A stretch of 64,000 bases of DNA from NCBI GenBank assembly GCA_965247355.1, contig OZ252011.1, positions 2,294,001-2,358,000 of the forward strand, given 5' to 3'. Below are positions 33,148 to 41,158 of this stretch, piece after piece; positions within the stretch are counted from its first letter, which is position 1, and the number at the start of each line of letters is the position of its first letter. Under the pieces are notes generated by a model. The model did not search any database. It was not told the DNA's origin and saw nothing but the letters and a program-made list of their open reading frames with translations. A program made the translations under genes and the position numbers. Source of the DNA: RHLJ01 sp965247355 (lineage in GTDB: Bacteria; Bacteroidota; Rhodothermia; Balneolales; Balneolaceae).

Positions 33148-33396
33148 TTAGTTGCTTTTACTTAGCAATCTCTTTAAATATTCTCTACCAATGCCTGATT
33201 TAAGATATTTTTCTCGCTCTCTTGCTTCCGGTCTTGTATTAAACTCTTCAGTATAAACCAGATCAAACGGTACATATAGTTTGGTAGTTTTATTCTGTCC
33301 TCTATTGTGTCTTTCTAGTCTCTTTTGGACTTCCGAACTCATCCCAATATACATGTAATTTCGAGTCCGACTTTTTATGACATAATCAACGTACAT
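33148..33396 (-). CDS. GIY-YIG nuclease-family protein between tRNA-Leu and a broken copy of its 5' half
   Basis: 82 residues of the compact GIY-YIG family (YhbQ/UPF0213-like). The first motif is VDYVIKS and the second NYMYIGMSSEVQKRLERHNR, then TTKLYVPFDLVYTEEF and EAREREKYLKSGIGREYLKR, which holds the family Glu. Arg and Glu of the active site are therefore present. The start lies 14 bases after the tRNA-derived fragment at 33411-33454, so its promoter and 5' leader probably come from the duplicated tRNA gene. Its cellular role is unknown. Confidence 0.88.
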   Translation of the reverse strand: MYVDYVIKSRTRNYMYIGMSSEVQKRLERHNRGQNKTTKLYVPFDLVYTEEFNTRPEAREREKYLKSGIGREYLKRLLSKSN

Positions 33397-33410
33397 AATT
33401 CAAAATAAAA

Positions 33411-33454
33411 GTCTACCAACCTGCCTGTCGGCAGACAGGTTCCGCCACGTGAGC
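33411..33454 (-). pseudogene. broken 5' half of a second tRNA-Leu with a 20-base palindrome inserted in the D-loop
   Basis: The minus strand reads GCTCACGTGGCGGAA (33454-33440), identical to bases 1-15 of the intact tRNA-Leu. A 20-base insert follows at 33439-33420, and then TTGGTAGAC (33419-33411), which resumes the tRNA sequence exactly. Everything from the anticodon stem onward is missing. The insert can form an 8-pair hairpin with loop CCGA. Confidence 0.85.
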
Positions 33455-33482
33455 AGGAAAGGGCTGCAAAGATAGCTCTTTT
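33411..33482 (-). repeat. duplicate of the tRNA-Leu leader and 5' half (other copy 33082-33132)
   Basis: Besides the tRNA fragment, the flank 33455-33482 matches 33106-33132 at most positions, including GCAAAGATAGCT with the -7 box TATCTTTG at 33474-33467. The direct orientation brackets the GIY-YIG gene. Confidence 0.8.
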
Positions 33483-33501
33483 ATCCCCCAAAATTCGATG
33501 A

Positions 33502-33535
33502 TTAAAAAAACCCTACTCTTTTTGAGAGCAGGGTT
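33502..33535 (-). terminator. terminator after Spy/CpxP-like gene
   Basis: AACCCTGCTCT and AGAGTAGGGTT (minus strand, 33535-33525 and 33519-33509) pair with one wobble and are followed by T-rich sequence from 33508 down. Confidence 0.8.
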
Positions 33536-33543
33536 CGACGCTT

Positions 33544-33975
33544 CTAATTACCATCTTTAACATGGTCTATCAGGCGTTGGCGAATATCGTGTCGTATAGC
33601 TTCTTTTTTTTCCAGATAAATCGAATACTGTTCTTTGGTGAGTATTTCATGGATAGCTTGCTGGTGTTCGCTTCTCAATTCTTTAGCCATCATCATTTTC
33701 TTTCTTCGATTGACTTTTTCTTCACGAAGTTCCTCTCCTTTCAAAGCGAACTCCTCATCTACTGCTTTTATTTGTTCTTCCTGAGTTTCTGATAATTCCA
33801 GGTATTGATCAAATACAGAAATGTGTGCTTCTGATTTAACTTCGAAAGGCACATCCCTCATCATACCCCGTTCAGAATTTCTTCCTTTGTCTCCTTGTTT
33901 AGGTTGCGCGAAGATTGGAGATGCTACAAGAGCTATTATTGCCAGGATCAGTGTTGTTTTAAATGTTCGTTTCAT
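33544..33975 (-). CDS. Spy/CpxP-like periplasmic protein
   Basis: 143 residues with a signal peptide (ILAIIALVASPIFAQ). The mature part is helical and highly charged, with LELSETQEEQIKAVDEEFAL followed by ELRSEHQQAIHEILTKEQYS. This is the LTxxQ-type pattern seen in Spy, CpxP and heavy-metal-resistance periplasmic proteins: a helix, a run of charged residues and a second L-x-E-Q motif. It probably binds unfolded proteins or metals in the periplasm. No regulator or metal exporter lies next to it. Confidence 0.72.
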   Translation of the reverse strand: MKRTFKTTLILAIIALVASPIFAQPKQGDKGRNSERGMMRDVPFEVKSEAHISVFDQYLELSETQEEQIKAVDEEFALKGEELREEKVNRRKKMMMAKELRSEHQQAIHEILTKEQYSIYLEKKEAIRHDIRQRLIDHVKDGN

Positions 33976-34065
33976 GATATTCTATGTTGAGTTTTTTGCG
34001 ACCAAGCATTCAACGTTATATCAAAGACGAACTAATCCTGAAATTAGTTTAATAAAGATGTCGAA

Positions 34066-34608
34066 TTATTCTTCGAGCTGTCGTTGAGCGTATTCGTTAT
34101 CCGGATCAATCTTAAGCGCTTGCTCATAGTAGGTACGAGCCTTGTCATCCTGACCACCGCGCTTGATCATATCCCCCATCAAAATCCAGTTCTCAGCATC
34201 TTGAGGATGGGCTTTTATTCTACCAATCAAATAAGGAATAGCTTCCTGACCGCGATCAGTCATAAGCATGAGCATCACTTTACTTCGATGAGCGTTAGGT
34301 AAGTCACCATCAGCAATTGCTTTATCAAAATCAGATTCAGCTTTTTCTAGTTTCTCTTGCTGCATATACAAATTACCACGCATATTCATATATGATGGCT
34401 TTTCACCAGCAAGTTCGATTGCTGTATTGATCGCTTTTTCGCTCATCTCGTATTGATTGAGTTGTTGAAAAATGAGCGATTCTAAATAAAATGGTTCATG
34501 AGATTCGGGATTCTCTTTTTGTAATTCTCTCGCTATATCTAAACTGTGATCAATGTCTTTGTCTTGTAATAATTCAAAGCCTCGATTTAGTTTCTCTTCA
34601 AAATTCAT
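34066..34608 (-). CDS. TPR-repeat protein
   Basis: Start chosen at MNFEEKLNRGFELLQDKDID, 4 bases after the preceding stop; a longer frame to 34725 overlaps that gene and has no TPR-like sequence. 180 residues with about four tetratricopeptide repeats, including LDIARELQKENPESHEPFYL, EKAINTAIELAGEKPSYMNM and DKARTYYEQALKIDPDNEYA. No signal peptide, so it is cytoplasmic. It is the last gene of the dnaA-folB-folK-dNK unit. A scaffold role is the usual inference for TPR proteins; the partner is unknown. Confidence 0.82.
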   Translation of the reverse strand: MNFEEKLNRGFELLQDKDIDHSLDIARELQKENPESHEPFYLESLIFQQLNQYEMSEKAINTAIELAGEKPSYMNMRGNLYMQQEKLEKAESDFDKAIADGDLPNAHRSKVMLMLMTDRGQEAIPYLIGRIKAHPQDAENWILMGDMIKRGGQDDKARTYYEQALKIDPDNEYAQRQLEE

Positions 34609-34612
34609 GTAA

Positions 34613-34804
34613 CTATTTGTTTTTATCAGATAAATCTTCGTATTCCGCTTCCTCAATTTGGTCGAATTTGTTGGAACCTTTTCTACTGTTCCTCTGGAAC
34701 GGATTAAACTGTTGTTTTCGACCACTGGAAGGTAAGAACATTCGTCCTATATATCTCATCAGAACGAAAAAAAGAGCCATAAAAAATAGGAATTTAAAAA
34801 GCAT
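34613..34804 (-). CDS. small membrane protein (DUF4834-like)
   Basis: 63 residues: an N-terminal membrane helix FKFLFFMALFFVLMRYIGRM followed by a basic stretch (PSSGRKQQFNPFQRNSRKG) and the acidic tail FDQIEEAEYEDLSDKNK. This pattern fits the DUF4834 family of small Bacteroidota proteins, whose function is unknown. It sits 2 bases after the kinase gene and 4 before the TPR gene, so it is clearly an operon member and not a chance frame. Confidence 0.75.
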   Translation of the reverse strand: MLFKFLFFMALFFVLMRYIGRMFLPSSGRKQQFNPFQRNSRKGSNKFDQIEEAEYEDLSDKNK

Positions 34805-34806
34805 GA

Positions 34807-35448
34807 CTATGGTGCAATGTGAATATGTGTATTGGAATGAATCGGACGTTCAAAAATTTGTTCCTCGATGTACGCCAAATGATCCGGATTGTTCACAAAA
34901 TCAATTTCTGTTGTATTTATAAAAATAACAGGTGTTTTATTGAAATGATAGAAAAAGTGATTGTACGCGTTATTCAAATCTCGTAAATAATCGGGTGTAA
35001 TATGCTGCTCATACTCGCGTCCTCTTTTATCGATGTTCTCCATCAGGCGATCTACTGAAGCCTGAATAAACACAATGAGATTCGGTTGGGCTGCTATCCC
35101 TGTCATGATATTGAAGATGGAATCGTATAATGCCAATTCATCTTCCTGCAAATTCAATCGTGCAAAAATCCGATCTTTTTCAAAAATGTAATCCGAAATC
35201 GTAATCTGATGGAACAAATCCTGGGCCATCATATTTTGCTGTTGCTTAAACCTGCTTGCTAGAAATGCCAATTGTGTCTGGAAGGCGTAGCGCTCACGAT
35301 CTTCATAAAACTTGGGCAGAAACGGATTATCCTCAAATTCTTCCAACACTAGTCGGCCTTGCCTTCGTTCAGCAAGTAAGGTAGCGAGAGAAGTTTTCCC
35401 GGCTCCAATCACTCCTTCAACGGCAATAAAATCTAATGGGTTGGACAT
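34807..35448 (-). CDS. deoxynucleoside kinase
   Basis: 213 residues of the dNK/TK2 family, which phosphorylates deoxyribonucleosides for dNTP salvage. P-loop FIAVEGVIGAGKTSLATLLA is at the N-terminus. The substrate-site block ISDYIFEKDRIFARLNL corresponds to the DRS region, and LIVFIQASVDRLMENIDKRG with EYEQHITPDYLRDLNNAYNH forms the lid. Substrate base (dA, dG or dC) cannot be decided from sequence. Abuts folK (stop and start adjacent). Confidence 0.9.
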   Translation of the reverse strand: MSNPLDFIAVEGVIGAGKTSLATLLAERRQGRLVLEEFEDNPFLPKFYEDRERYAFQTQLAFLASRFKQQQNMMAQDLFHQITISDYIFEKDRIFARLNLQEDELALYDSIFNIMTGIAAQPNLIVFIQASVDRLMENIDKRGREYEQHITPDYLRDLNNAYNHFFYHFNKTPVIFINTTEIDFVNNPDHLAYIEEQIFERPIHSNTHIHIAP

Positions 35449-35937
35449 CTACCAGCTCAATTTGGTCTTCGAAATTCTAATCATTGGTGCCTCATCAATC
35501 AGTTCATCAATCCGTTGAGCGTTTTCAGGATCTTTCCAATCCGATAAAACATCCTTCAGAGGCAATAGAACGAACAATCGCTTGGTGTATTCGTTGTGTG
35601 GAATGATAAGACTATCTGTATGAAGCACCAAGTCGTCGTATGCAATTATATCCAGATCAATCGTTCTGGCAGTCCATTTGGGATAACGGGAAGGTCGACC
35701 CTGATTCTTTTCCTGTGCTTTCAATTTTTGAAAAAGTTCCCCGGGACTTAATCCTGATTCTAACACCACCACCGCATTTAGAAAATCTTGTTCTGAAGGA
35801 CCAACTGGTTCCGAAGAATAAATAGGTGAAGCCAAAACTTCTTTATCAGATATGGACTCTAAAAATCGTTTGGCTTTTTTGAGCTGGGCGTGCGGATCTT
35901 CGAGATTTGAACCAAGAGCGATTATTACCTGGGCCAT
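35449..35937 (-). CDS. folK: 2-amino-4-hydroxy-6-hydroxymethyldihydropteridine diphosphokinase
   Basis: Transfers pyrophosphate to the pterin in folate synthesis. It starts MAQVIIALGSNLEDPHAQLK and has SPIYSSEPVGPSEQDFLNAV, KNQGRPSRYPKWTARTIDLD and IPHNEYTKRLFVLLPL, the HPPK signatures including the metal-binding D-D pair in TIDLDI. 162 residues is usual. It overlaps folB by 13 bases, so the two successive folate steps are translationally coupled. Confidence 0.95.
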   Translation of the reverse strand: MAQVIIALGSNLEDPHAQLKKAKRFLESISDKEVLASPIYSSEPVGPSEQDFLNAVVVLESGLSPGELFQKLKAQEKNQGRPSRYPKWTARTIDLDIIAYDDLVLHTDSLIIPHNEYTKRLFVLLPLKDVLSDWKDPENAQRIDELIDEAPMIRISKTKLSW

Positions 35938-36284
35938 AACATAGTAACTTCGGAATATTCCGTATCTCCAGGCATAGGTGGATTTAATTTTCTGACTTTC
36001 ACCTCAAGCGATTCTACTTCAGGGAAAAAAGAATATAGTTTTTGTCCGATAAGAAAAGTTAGTGTTTCAATAAGCTTCTTTGAATCCCCTTCCATTACCG
36101 AAGCAATTATTTCCTGAGCTTTGGAATAATCGATGGTTTTTGAGAGGTCATCTGTTTTCGCTGATTCTTCAAGCGAGGTAACAAAAGTAACATCCACCTC
36201 AAAATCATTTCCTTCAATACGCTCTTCTTCAAAGTAGCCGTGGAAGCCCCGAAATTTGAGCCCTTTCAGAACCAGCTTGTCCAT
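35925..36284 (-). CDS. folB: dihydroneopterin aldolase
   Basis: Cleaves dihydroneopterin to the substrate of FolK. 119 residues, typical FolB: LVLKGLKFRGFHGYFEEERI, then DFEVDVTFVTSLEESAKTDD, TIDYSKAQEIIASVMEGDSK, KLIETLTFLIG and VEVRKLNPPMPG-like VKVRKLNPPMPG. It starts 2 bases after the dnaA stop, an unusual but compact dnaA-folate arrangement. Confidence 0.94.
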   Translation of the reverse strand: MDKLVLKGLKFRGFHGYFEEERIEGNDFEVDVTFVTSLEESAKTDDLSKTIDYSKAQEIIASVMEGDSKKLIETLTFLIGQKLYSFFPEVESLEVKVRKLNPPMPGDTEYSEVTMLWPR

Positions 36285-36286
36285 GA

Positions 36287-37732
36287 TTACAGACTGGCTA
36301 CTTCGATACGCTGATGAAGTTCTTCCAGAATTCGTTTGTGCTTAGGACTTGTTGTAATACGCTCTTCTACTGTTGAAATAGCATGAATCACAGTTGAGTG
36401 GTCTCTTCCACCAAAGTGTAGTCCAATAGTTTTTAGACTGGATTTTGTGAAGCGCTTAGACAGGTACATTGCAATTTGTCTGGCTTCCACGATTTCCTGC
36501 TTCCGGGTTTTCTCACGAACTTTGTTGGTATCTATTCCAAAATAATCACACACATAGTTTTGTATAGATTCAATAGATATCTGAGTGTGAGACTCTTTCA
36601 CCATGTCTTTGAGTACACGTTTGGCCATTGCCAAATCGATATCATCAATATTTTGAAGGGAAGCATGTGCAAGAAGCTTAATTATTGCTCCCTCTAAATC
36701 CCGGACATTCGATTTAAAATTGTGAGCAATGAATTCAATAATCTCAGGATCAATCTCGATTCCGTTGTCGTTAGCTTTGCGCTCGAGAATTGCGTAACGG
36801 GTTTCATATTCCGGCATTTGGAGGTCAGCACTTAATCCCCAACTGAATCTTGAAATCAAACGCTCCTGTATATCGGGTACATCTTTTGGAGCACGGTCAC
36901 TGCTTAAAATAATTTGTTTACCATCCTGATGTAGTGCATTAAAAATGTGGAAGAATTCCTCCTGTGTTTTTTCCTTACCGCTAAAGAATTGAATGTCATC
37001 CACTATCAATACATCAATATTTCGATAGAACATTGAGAACTCACTGGCTCTGTTATTTCTAATCGCATGAACAAACTCGTTGGTAAAAGCTTCAGAAGAA
37101 ATGTACAAAACCGATTTTTCATCACCGAACTTTTGCTTCACTCTGTTTCCAATACTTTGGATCAGGTGAGTCTTTCCAAGACCGGTTGGTCCGTAAGTAA
37201 AAAATGGATTGAAAGAATTATTTCCCGGATTATCAGCAATTGCCATTGCTGCAGAGCGCGCCAAGCGATTGCAGTCCCCTTCTATATATCGTTCAAAAAC
37301 GTAAGAGCTATTAAGATTTGAATCGATTTTAGTCTTACGAATTCCAGGAATTACAAATGGATTCTCAATACGCTCGGGATAACGTTCAGGATAACCTTGC
37401 ATTTGCTGTTCCTGAACTGGAGGCATAGGTCGTTGGGGCAAACGGACAGAACGATTATTTTCAAATTGCTCAGATTTTTCCATTAATATAGAATATTCAA
37501 GTTTACCCTCGGGACCAAGTACTTTCGCAAGAGTAGAACGGAGCATGTTATAATAATGCTCTTCCAGCCATTCGTACCAGAATTGACTGGGTACCTGAAT
37601 GGTTAAGGTATCATCTACCAGATTTACCGGTTTAATCGGCTCGAACCACGACTTATATTTTTGGTAACTGATGTTGTCTTTAATAATCTCAAGGCATTTG
37701 TCCCAAGCCGCCTCAGCCGATACCATTTGCAA
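36287..37732 (-). CDS. dnaA: chromosomal replication initiator protein DnaA
   Basis: Binds DnaA boxes and opens oriC. Domain I is AAWDKCLEIIKDNISYQKYK at the N-terminus, followed by a Gln/Pro-rich linker (about 85-130). The AAA+ core has Walker A FTYGPTGLGKTHLIQSIGNR and Walker B VLIVDDIQFFSGKEKTQEEF. Domain IV helix-turn-helix is SLKTIGLHFGGRDHSTVIHA near the C-terminus. 481 residues is normal. Start is at 37732; a second ATG two codons in is an alternative. The 5' side holds four DnaA boxes, so oriC is probably adjacent. Confidence 0.97.
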   Translation of the reverse strand: MQMVSAEAAWDKCLEIIKDNISYQKYKSWFEPIKPVNLVDDTLTIQVPSQFWYEWLEEHYYNMLRSTLAKVLGPEGKLEYSILMEKSEQFENNRSVRLPQRPMPPVQEQQMQGYPERYPERIENPFVIPGIRKTKIDSNLNSSYVFERYIEGDCNRLARSAAMAIADNPGNNSFNPFFTYGPTGLGKTHLIQSIGNRVKQKFGDEKSVLYISSEAFTNEFVHAIRNNRASEFSMFYRNIDVLIVDDIQFFSGKEKTQEEFFHIFNALHQDGKQIILSSDRAPKDVPDIQERLISRFSWGLSADLQMPEYETRYAILERKANDNGIEIDPEIIEFIAHNFKSNVRDLEGAIIKLLAHASLQNIDDIDLAMAKRVLKDMVKESHTQISIESIQNYVCDYFGIDTNKVREKTRKQEIVEARQIAMYLSKRFTKSSLKTIGLHFGGRDHSTVIHAISTVEERITTSPKHKRILEELHQRIEVASL

Positions 37733-38100
37733 TGTTCTCTTGTCCTCCCGGAAAAAAGTTATAGTTTCAATAAGTGAGTTAGTTATCCACAGCCAAAAAA
37801 AGAATTTTTGACCTAAAGCTTGATTGAAAATGAAGAATTATATGCGACTTGTCAAACAAGAGTTTGAGAACTTTTTAAAAGTTATCCACAATCACAAAAT
37901 GGTGTTAAGTTACTGCAGGACAATTGATTAATAAAAACTATGTGTAAATCTATTTTTTTACTTGACAGCTAGTAACATTGCCTTAATACACAAATGAGTT
38001 ACCTTAGAGGGAGAATTACGTGCATGAAAAATCTTTTCCACAAGTTTTCCACATTTTGGCGGATAAAAAATTTCTGTTATTTCAAAATTAGAATCTGTTT
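37733..38100. other. candidate replication origin (oriC) with four DnaA boxes
   Basis: 368 gene-free, AT-rich bases upstream of dnaA. TTATCCACA occurs perfectly at 37793-37801 and 37882-37890. TTTTCCACA (one change) occurs at 38034-38042 and 38045-38053, the last two only 11 bases apart. All four are in the same orientation. Runs of A/T near 37797-37820 and 37940-37965 could be the unwinding element. A strand-composition switch was not measured. Confidence 0.7.
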
Positions 38101-38967
38101 TTATTTCACTTTTTTTGCGACTAAAAAACGATCCTTCCCATCATAGTCTTTTTTGATTTCAACCATCCATTCTTCCTTAATAAATATGGCTTTCACTTCC
38201 GCTCCATTATTCTCATGGAGCTCCAGATATAAACTACCTTCTTTCTTTAATTTTTGAATCGCAAAATCATGGATTGCCCTATACATTGAATCTGTACTTT
38301 TACAAAAAAGGGCTTGTTCCGGCTCGTAATTTTTCACCTCATCATCTAACGTGTCTCTCTCCTCTTCTAAAATATAAGGAGGATTTGAAATGATCAGATC
38401 AAACTCAGCTTCTTTTGAAAAAACTTCACTATTAAAAATATCATCTCTTAAAAAAGAGATCTCAACTTCATTGTATCGGGCATTTGATTCTGCAATTTCT
38501 AAAGCCTTTTCAGAAACATCTGTTGCTACTATTTGCCAGTGAGGTCTTTCTTTCTTTATTGAAACAGGTATGCAGCCAGACCCAGTACCAATATCCAAGA
38601 CCTTTTTTGAATTTACGCTTTGCTGCTCTTGAAGAATCATCTCAACAAGCTGTTCAGTTTCCATCCTTGGTATTAAAACACCTGGCTTAACTTTAATTCT
38701 GGCATTCAGGAAATCTGTCTCTCCCGTTATATATTGAAGAGGCTCGTGAGCTACACGCCTTTGAATCAGTGGTTTTAAAGTTGCAAGGTCATCACTGGTA
38801 AGAGGACGATCAAAGATGAGATACAAATCAAGACGCTTTACTTCAAGTACATAAGAAAGCAACCACTCTATGCTGAATCTGGAGTTTTTTATTCCTTTTT
38901 CTTCGAAGTACTCAGTAGCCCATTTGAGCATGGACAACACCGTCCACTCAGATGGTGGCTTAACCAT
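38101..38967 (-). CDS. prmC: peptide chain release factor N(5)-glutamine methyltransferase
   Basis: Methylates the glutamine of the GGQ motif in release factors. 288 residues: an N-terminal helical domain followed by a SAM-dependent fold with VLDIGTGSGCIPVSIKKERP (motif I), IVATDVSEKALEIAESNARY and the catalytic motif FDLIISNPPYILEEE (NPPY at 195-198). The start MVKPPSEWTVLSMLKWATEY matches PrmC/HemK N-termini. It is followed by no prfA. The upstream 128-residue gene is 3 bases away. Confidence 0.95.
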   Translation of the reverse strand: MVKPPSEWTVLSMLKWATEYFEEKGIKNSRFSIEWLLSYVLEVKRLDLYLIFDRPLTSDDLATLKPLIQRRVAHEPLQYITGETDFLNARIKVKPGVLIPRMETEQLVEMILQEQQSVNSKKVLDIGTGSGCIPVSIKKERPHWQIVATDVSEKALEIAESNARYNEVEISFLRDDIFNSEVFSKEAEFDLIISNPPYILEEERDTLDDEVKNYEPEQALFCKSTDSMYRAIHDFAIQKLKKEGSLYLELHENNGAEVKAIFIKEEWMVEIKKDYDGKDRFLVAKKVK

Positions 38968-38970
38968 ATA

Positions 38971-39357
38971 TTATTCTTCTTCTTTTTGATCAGATACCAT
39001 CTCTTCCTGAACAGTAAGACCAAAACGCTTCGAAAAATCAAAAATGAAATCCATTACATTGGATTCAACATTTCTCTCTTCAGATAAAGAACTTCCTCTA
39101 AATCCCATTCGCCCTCCGGTTTTCTTGAGCACGATTTTATTTAATTTAGGAGTGTTTTCAAATATACAAGTAAGAGTAACACTGGAATTTATCTGCTTTT
39201 CATACTCCTCGTAAACTGCTATAAAGAAGTCCGTTTGAATCTCACCAAAAGTTTTGGTGTACAAAAACTTGGGCTCATGTTCATCAAATAGCTTTTTTGC
39301 CATTCTTTTTAAAGTTGCTGATGGGCCAAAAACAAGATACGTAGTATGTGAGTTCAT
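38971..39357 (-). CDS. conserved-looking hypothetical protein upstream of prmC
   Basis: 128 residues, no signal peptide, not recognised. It begins MNSHTTYLVFGPSATLKRMA and has mixed alpha/beta composition with a basic N-terminal half, FIAVYEEYEKQINSSVTLTC in the middle and an acidic tail SDQKEEE. The motif IVLKKTGGRMGFRGSSLSEE is glycine/basic-rich. It ends 3 bases before prmC, so it is cotranscribed. Codon use and spacing make a real gene likely. Confidence 0.7.
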   Translation of the reverse strand: MNSHTTYLVFGPSATLKRMAKKLFDEHEPKFLYTKTFGEIQTDFFIAVYEEYEKQINSSVTLTCIFENTPKLNKIVLKKTGGRMGFRGSSLSEERNVESNVMDFIFDFSKRFGLTVQEEMVSDQKEEE

Positions 39358-39506
39358 TCTTTTGAGTAAGGCTTTAATTCAAAAATTCACTTCTTTTAAA
39401 ATGCGAGAGGAAAATAACAGGATATCTACTTAACACAATAAGAAAATGAAGTTTTTTTCGTTTAAACTTTGTTGTTTACCTTTGACTATCCTATAGTAGA
39501 GAAAAT

Positions 39507-40328
39507 ATGAAAAAAATTACACCGCTTTATTTACTGTTTTTTATAGCCTTAATTGCCAATCCTGTTATTGCCCAATACGGAGAGCCAGAAATTCAAAGTA
39601 TCGAAGCACCAAAAAATCTTTATGATGAAGGATATAAGGCTGGTTTTGGTTTTAGTTTCAACTTAAATGATTTTGGTTTTGGAGTCGGTTCACAACTAAG
39701 GCTTGGTTTGGGGCCATATACAGAAGGCCTAATAAATTTTAAGATTGCCGGCCTCAGGGACCCAAGTGAACAAACCTACATTGATTATTACTTTGGTAGC
39801 AGAACCATTCCAAGTAAATATAAAAGAGTAGTTACTTTTCCTCTTACTGTTGGTTTAAAGAGAAGGGTATTCGCACGACAGATTTCTGATAATTTCAGGG
39901 TTCATACTTCTATGAGCTTTGGACCTACAATGGCTTTGACAACTCCTTACTTTAAAGATTTCAACAATAATGGTTTTCGTGAAGCAAACATTACTCAGTT
40001 TAGTATCTATGAGCCTGTACAGGATATATTTTCTGGATTGAAAGATGCTGAAACTAAATGGGGATGGACTGGAGACTTAGTTTTAGGAATCGATTTTGGT
40101 GATAATTTCGCACGTCTTCAAACCTTCCAATTCGGATATACTTTCAATTATTTTGAGGATGGACTGCAAATCCTCGAACCCTTTAAACCAATCAGAGACT
40201 CTCGAGGTAATTACACAGATACTAATAACGACGGTATTGCTGATGAAGGCACCTTTACAGAAGCCAACGATAAAATAAATTATTTCGGCTCAGCTCAGAT
40301 TACATTCATTTTTGGTTGGATGTGGTAA
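39507..40328 (+). CDS. outer-membrane beta-barrel protein
   Basis: 273 residues with a signal peptide (LLFFIALIANPVIAQ). The mature part shows alternating hydrophobic/aromatic strands, FGFSFNLNDFGFGVGSQLRL, VTFPLTVGLKRRVFA and FQFGYTFNYFEDG, and it ends in the aromatic strand ITFIFGWMW as barrel proteins do. A calcium-type DTNNDGIADEG loop lies near 245. A PorT- or OmpW-like small barrel is possible but no family is certain. Confidence 0.72.
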   Translation: MKKITPLYLLFFIALIANPVIAQYGEPEIQSIEAPKNLYDEGYKAGFGFSFNLNDFGFGVGSQLRLGLGPYTEGLINFKIAGLRDPSEQTYIDYYFGSRTIPSKYKRVVTFPLTVGLKRRVFARQISDNFRVHTSMSFGPTMALTTPYFKDFNNNGFREANITQFSIYEPVQDIFSGLKDAETKWGWTGDLVLGIDFGDNFARLQTFQFGYTFNYFEDGLQILEPFKPIRDSRGNYTDTNNDGIADEGTFTEANDKINYFGSAQITFIFGWMW

Positions 40329-40332
40329 GCAA

Positions 40333-41025
40333 TTAATATTCACCTGTTAATTCTGTAAACCATTTTTCCGGACTTGATAGATCTTCAATTATTAAGTCCG
40401 GACTATATTCGTCAAGTTCACCTGAATCGAAATTGCCGGTAGTAACAGCAACACATTTCATGCCAGCACTTTTAGCACAAATTACATCTTTTGGAGTATC
40501 GCCGATAATAATAAAGCGAGACGGATCTGTTTCTATTTCCAACATTTCTTGTACTAATGTTAGCGCATGCTGAGGTAACATATTCCGATCTTTATGAAGC
40601 TCACCAAAGACACCGATTTTAAAATTATACTGAATATTGGCAGCCTTTAATTTTGCAACCGCAGCATCCGGATAATTACCGGTTAGAAGTCCATTAATAA
40701 ATCCTCCCCGCGAAAAGAACTCTATAGCTTCATCAATATAATCATGTCTTAATACGTGCTTTTCTGTTATCTCACCGTTTAAGCGTTCTAAGTAAATACT
40801 TTTAAATACATGGTACAGCTCTTCATCATAATCATGATTTACCAAAAAGGATGTAATGACATCATGGTCAGTTCTTCCAGAAAACGTGTCTTTCTCCATA
40901 TCCGGATAATTGATATTCAAATCATCAATTATACTCCTTAGAAGTGGTCGGTTAAAACTTCTATCTACGGTGAGAAGGGTTCCATCTATGTCAAAAAGAA
41001 TTATCCAGGGATGAATTTCAGGCAA
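40333..41025 (-). CDS. HAD-superfamily phosphatase (phosphoglycolate-phosphatase-like)
   Basis: 230 residues. Motif I is IILFDIDGTLLTVDRSF (Asp12 nucleophile, Asp14), motif II is GLLTGNYPD with the Thr, and motif IV is FIIIGDTPKDVICAKSAGMK. The cap is a helical C1 type (residues 20-90). The pattern fits Gph/PhnX-like HAD subfamily IA; the substrate is unknown. It is convergent with the barrel gene and divergent from eno. Confidence 0.85.
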   Translation of the reverse strand: MPEIHPWIILFDIDGTLLTVDRSFNRPLLRSIIDDLNINYPDMEKDTFSGRTDHDVITSFLVNHDYDEELYHVFKSIYLERLNGEITEKHVLRHDYIDEAIEFFSRGGFINGLLTGNYPDAAVAKLKAANIQYNFKIGVFGELHKDRNMLPQHALTLVQEMLEIETDPSRFIIIGDTPKDVICAKSAGMKCVAVTTGNFDSGELDEYSPDLIIEDLSSPEKWFTELTGEY

Positions 41026-41158
41026 GATTTAATAAGATTCATTCAAAATTTATATTACGAGAGGAATTTACGGAAACTTAGTATGTCTTTTCTTTAAGAA
41101 CATATTAATTCGTAGTACCTTTAGCCTACTTACTGATCGTAAACATAATGGAGAAATA

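Noticed and set aside
34609..34725. N-terminal extension of the TPR protein
   Set aside because: It overlaps the DUF4834-like gene out of frame and has no TPR-like sequence; the ATG at 34608 fits the spacing.
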